Shown piece after piece: positions 13,632-13,925 of a DNA stretch of 13,925 nucleotides. The translations under genes and the position numbers were made by a program. The notes under the pieces are model-generated. The model had not been told where the DNA came from and ran no database searches. It worked only from the letters and a program-made list of their open reading frames with translations. The stretch's first letter is position 1. Each line of letters starts with the position of its first letter. Source of the stretch: Treponema sp. UBA1793 (GTDB taxonomy: Bacteria; Spirochaetota; Spirochaetia; Treponematales; Treponemataceae); NCBI GenBank assembly GCA_002314445.1, contig DCFX01000001.1, positions 1 through 13,925 of the forward strand, read 5' to 3'.

Positions 13632-13708
13632 TAAAATAGCTGTTATAAATTTCTGAATACCACGTTATAACACTCTTTTATATAGTATGTTCAGTCAGCC
13701 TTCGTTTT

Positions 13709-13780
13709 TACGAAAGTGCCGTTGCAGAACTCACATCCGTACCACCGCTGGCTCACGATTATTCTTTTCCTGCTGTGAGT
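13709..13780 (+). pseudogene. Fragment of a second copy of the hydrolase lipoprotein
   Basis: The frame reads VAELTSVPPLAHDYSF, matching DAELISVPPLTHDDAF around the catalytic histidine of the 11540 hydrolase (bases 12782-12838). Similarity fades on both sides and no open gene surrounds it. It is a paralogue remnant of about 25 codons. Confidence 0.6.
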
Positions 13781-13811
13781 AGTGGTCCGGACGGGGGACA
13801 TGTTTCGTTTC

Positions 13812-13925
13812 TCAGTCTCTGCTGAATTTTATGTACATCGGTTCGGTCGGAAGATACGTTTCATCGTCCCAGAGCGGACTGGTGATCATGAGGTCAGCAC
13901 TGTATCTGTTGCAGGCAATAGGAAT
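13812..13925 (-). CDS. 3' end of an unidentified minus-strand gene
   Basis: A frame open from the window edge gives 37 residues ending KFSRD then TGA at 13812-13814. It includes MITSPLWDDETYLPTEPMY. The composition looks coding, but it is too short to assign to a family. Confidence 0.5.
   Translation of the reverse strand: MPIACNRYSADLMITSPLWDDETYLPTEPMYIKFSRD

Overview
The window is a bacterial chromosome segment of moderate, uneven GC content. Several predicted exported proteins carry relaxed lipoboxes. Together with a DUF4105/Lnb-type membrane protein and many structured intergenic repeats, this suggests a host-associated spirochaete, most likely Treponema-like. That placement is inferred from style rather than from a marker gene. 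I see no rRNA, tRNA or CRISPR array.

Left part (1-4032): a MocR-type regulator (GntR winged helix plus aminotransferase fold), cut by the window edge, is divergent from a LysE/RhtB amino-acid exporter. The exporter is followed, convergently, by an omega-amidase (Nit2-like). Copies of TCTGTTA lie in the MocR/lysE intergenic region and around the amidase start, so the three genes may form one small nitrogen or amino-acid regulon. Next comes a DUF4105/Lnb-family membrane protein, a candidate lipoprotein N-acyltransferase.

Middle (4052-6063): two roughly 360-bp hairpin-rich repeat elements in inverted orientation bracket exactly two convergent genes, a small DUF2442 protein and a TrmJ-like RNA 2'-O-methyltransferase. 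The left copy has a 70-bp palindromic insertion that the right copy lacks. The TrmJ promoter predicts a leaderless transcript and starts just beside the repeat boundary.

Right-centre (6105-12883): this is the most unusual region. It holds an XRE-type HTH plus TPR-like regulator resembling the RRNPP peptide receptors; a 74-aa secreted lipoprotein-like peptide with a Gly/Ser/Tyr-rich tail; a large GT-A plus possible GT-B glycosyltransferase directly behind it; a CPBP (Abi/CAAX) membrane protease gene with two apparent -1 shifts at T-runs; a decayed aspartic-protease-like gene; and a secreted alpha/beta-hydrolase lipoprotein. A 20-bp motif, ATTTCCGTAAAATGCTATGG (or a two-mismatch variant), sits exactly 20 bp upstream of a -10 hexamer before the peptide, the CPBP gene and the hydrolase. 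This suggests one activator-controlled regulon, which I propose as a possible new peptide-signalling or surface-modification system.

Right end (12884-13925): an exported protein built from three 48-aa repeats is flanked by a 25-codon exonuclease remnant and a fragment of a second copy of the hydrolase. The last 37 codons of an unidentified minus-strand gene close the window. The region looks like a site of repeated gene gain and loss.
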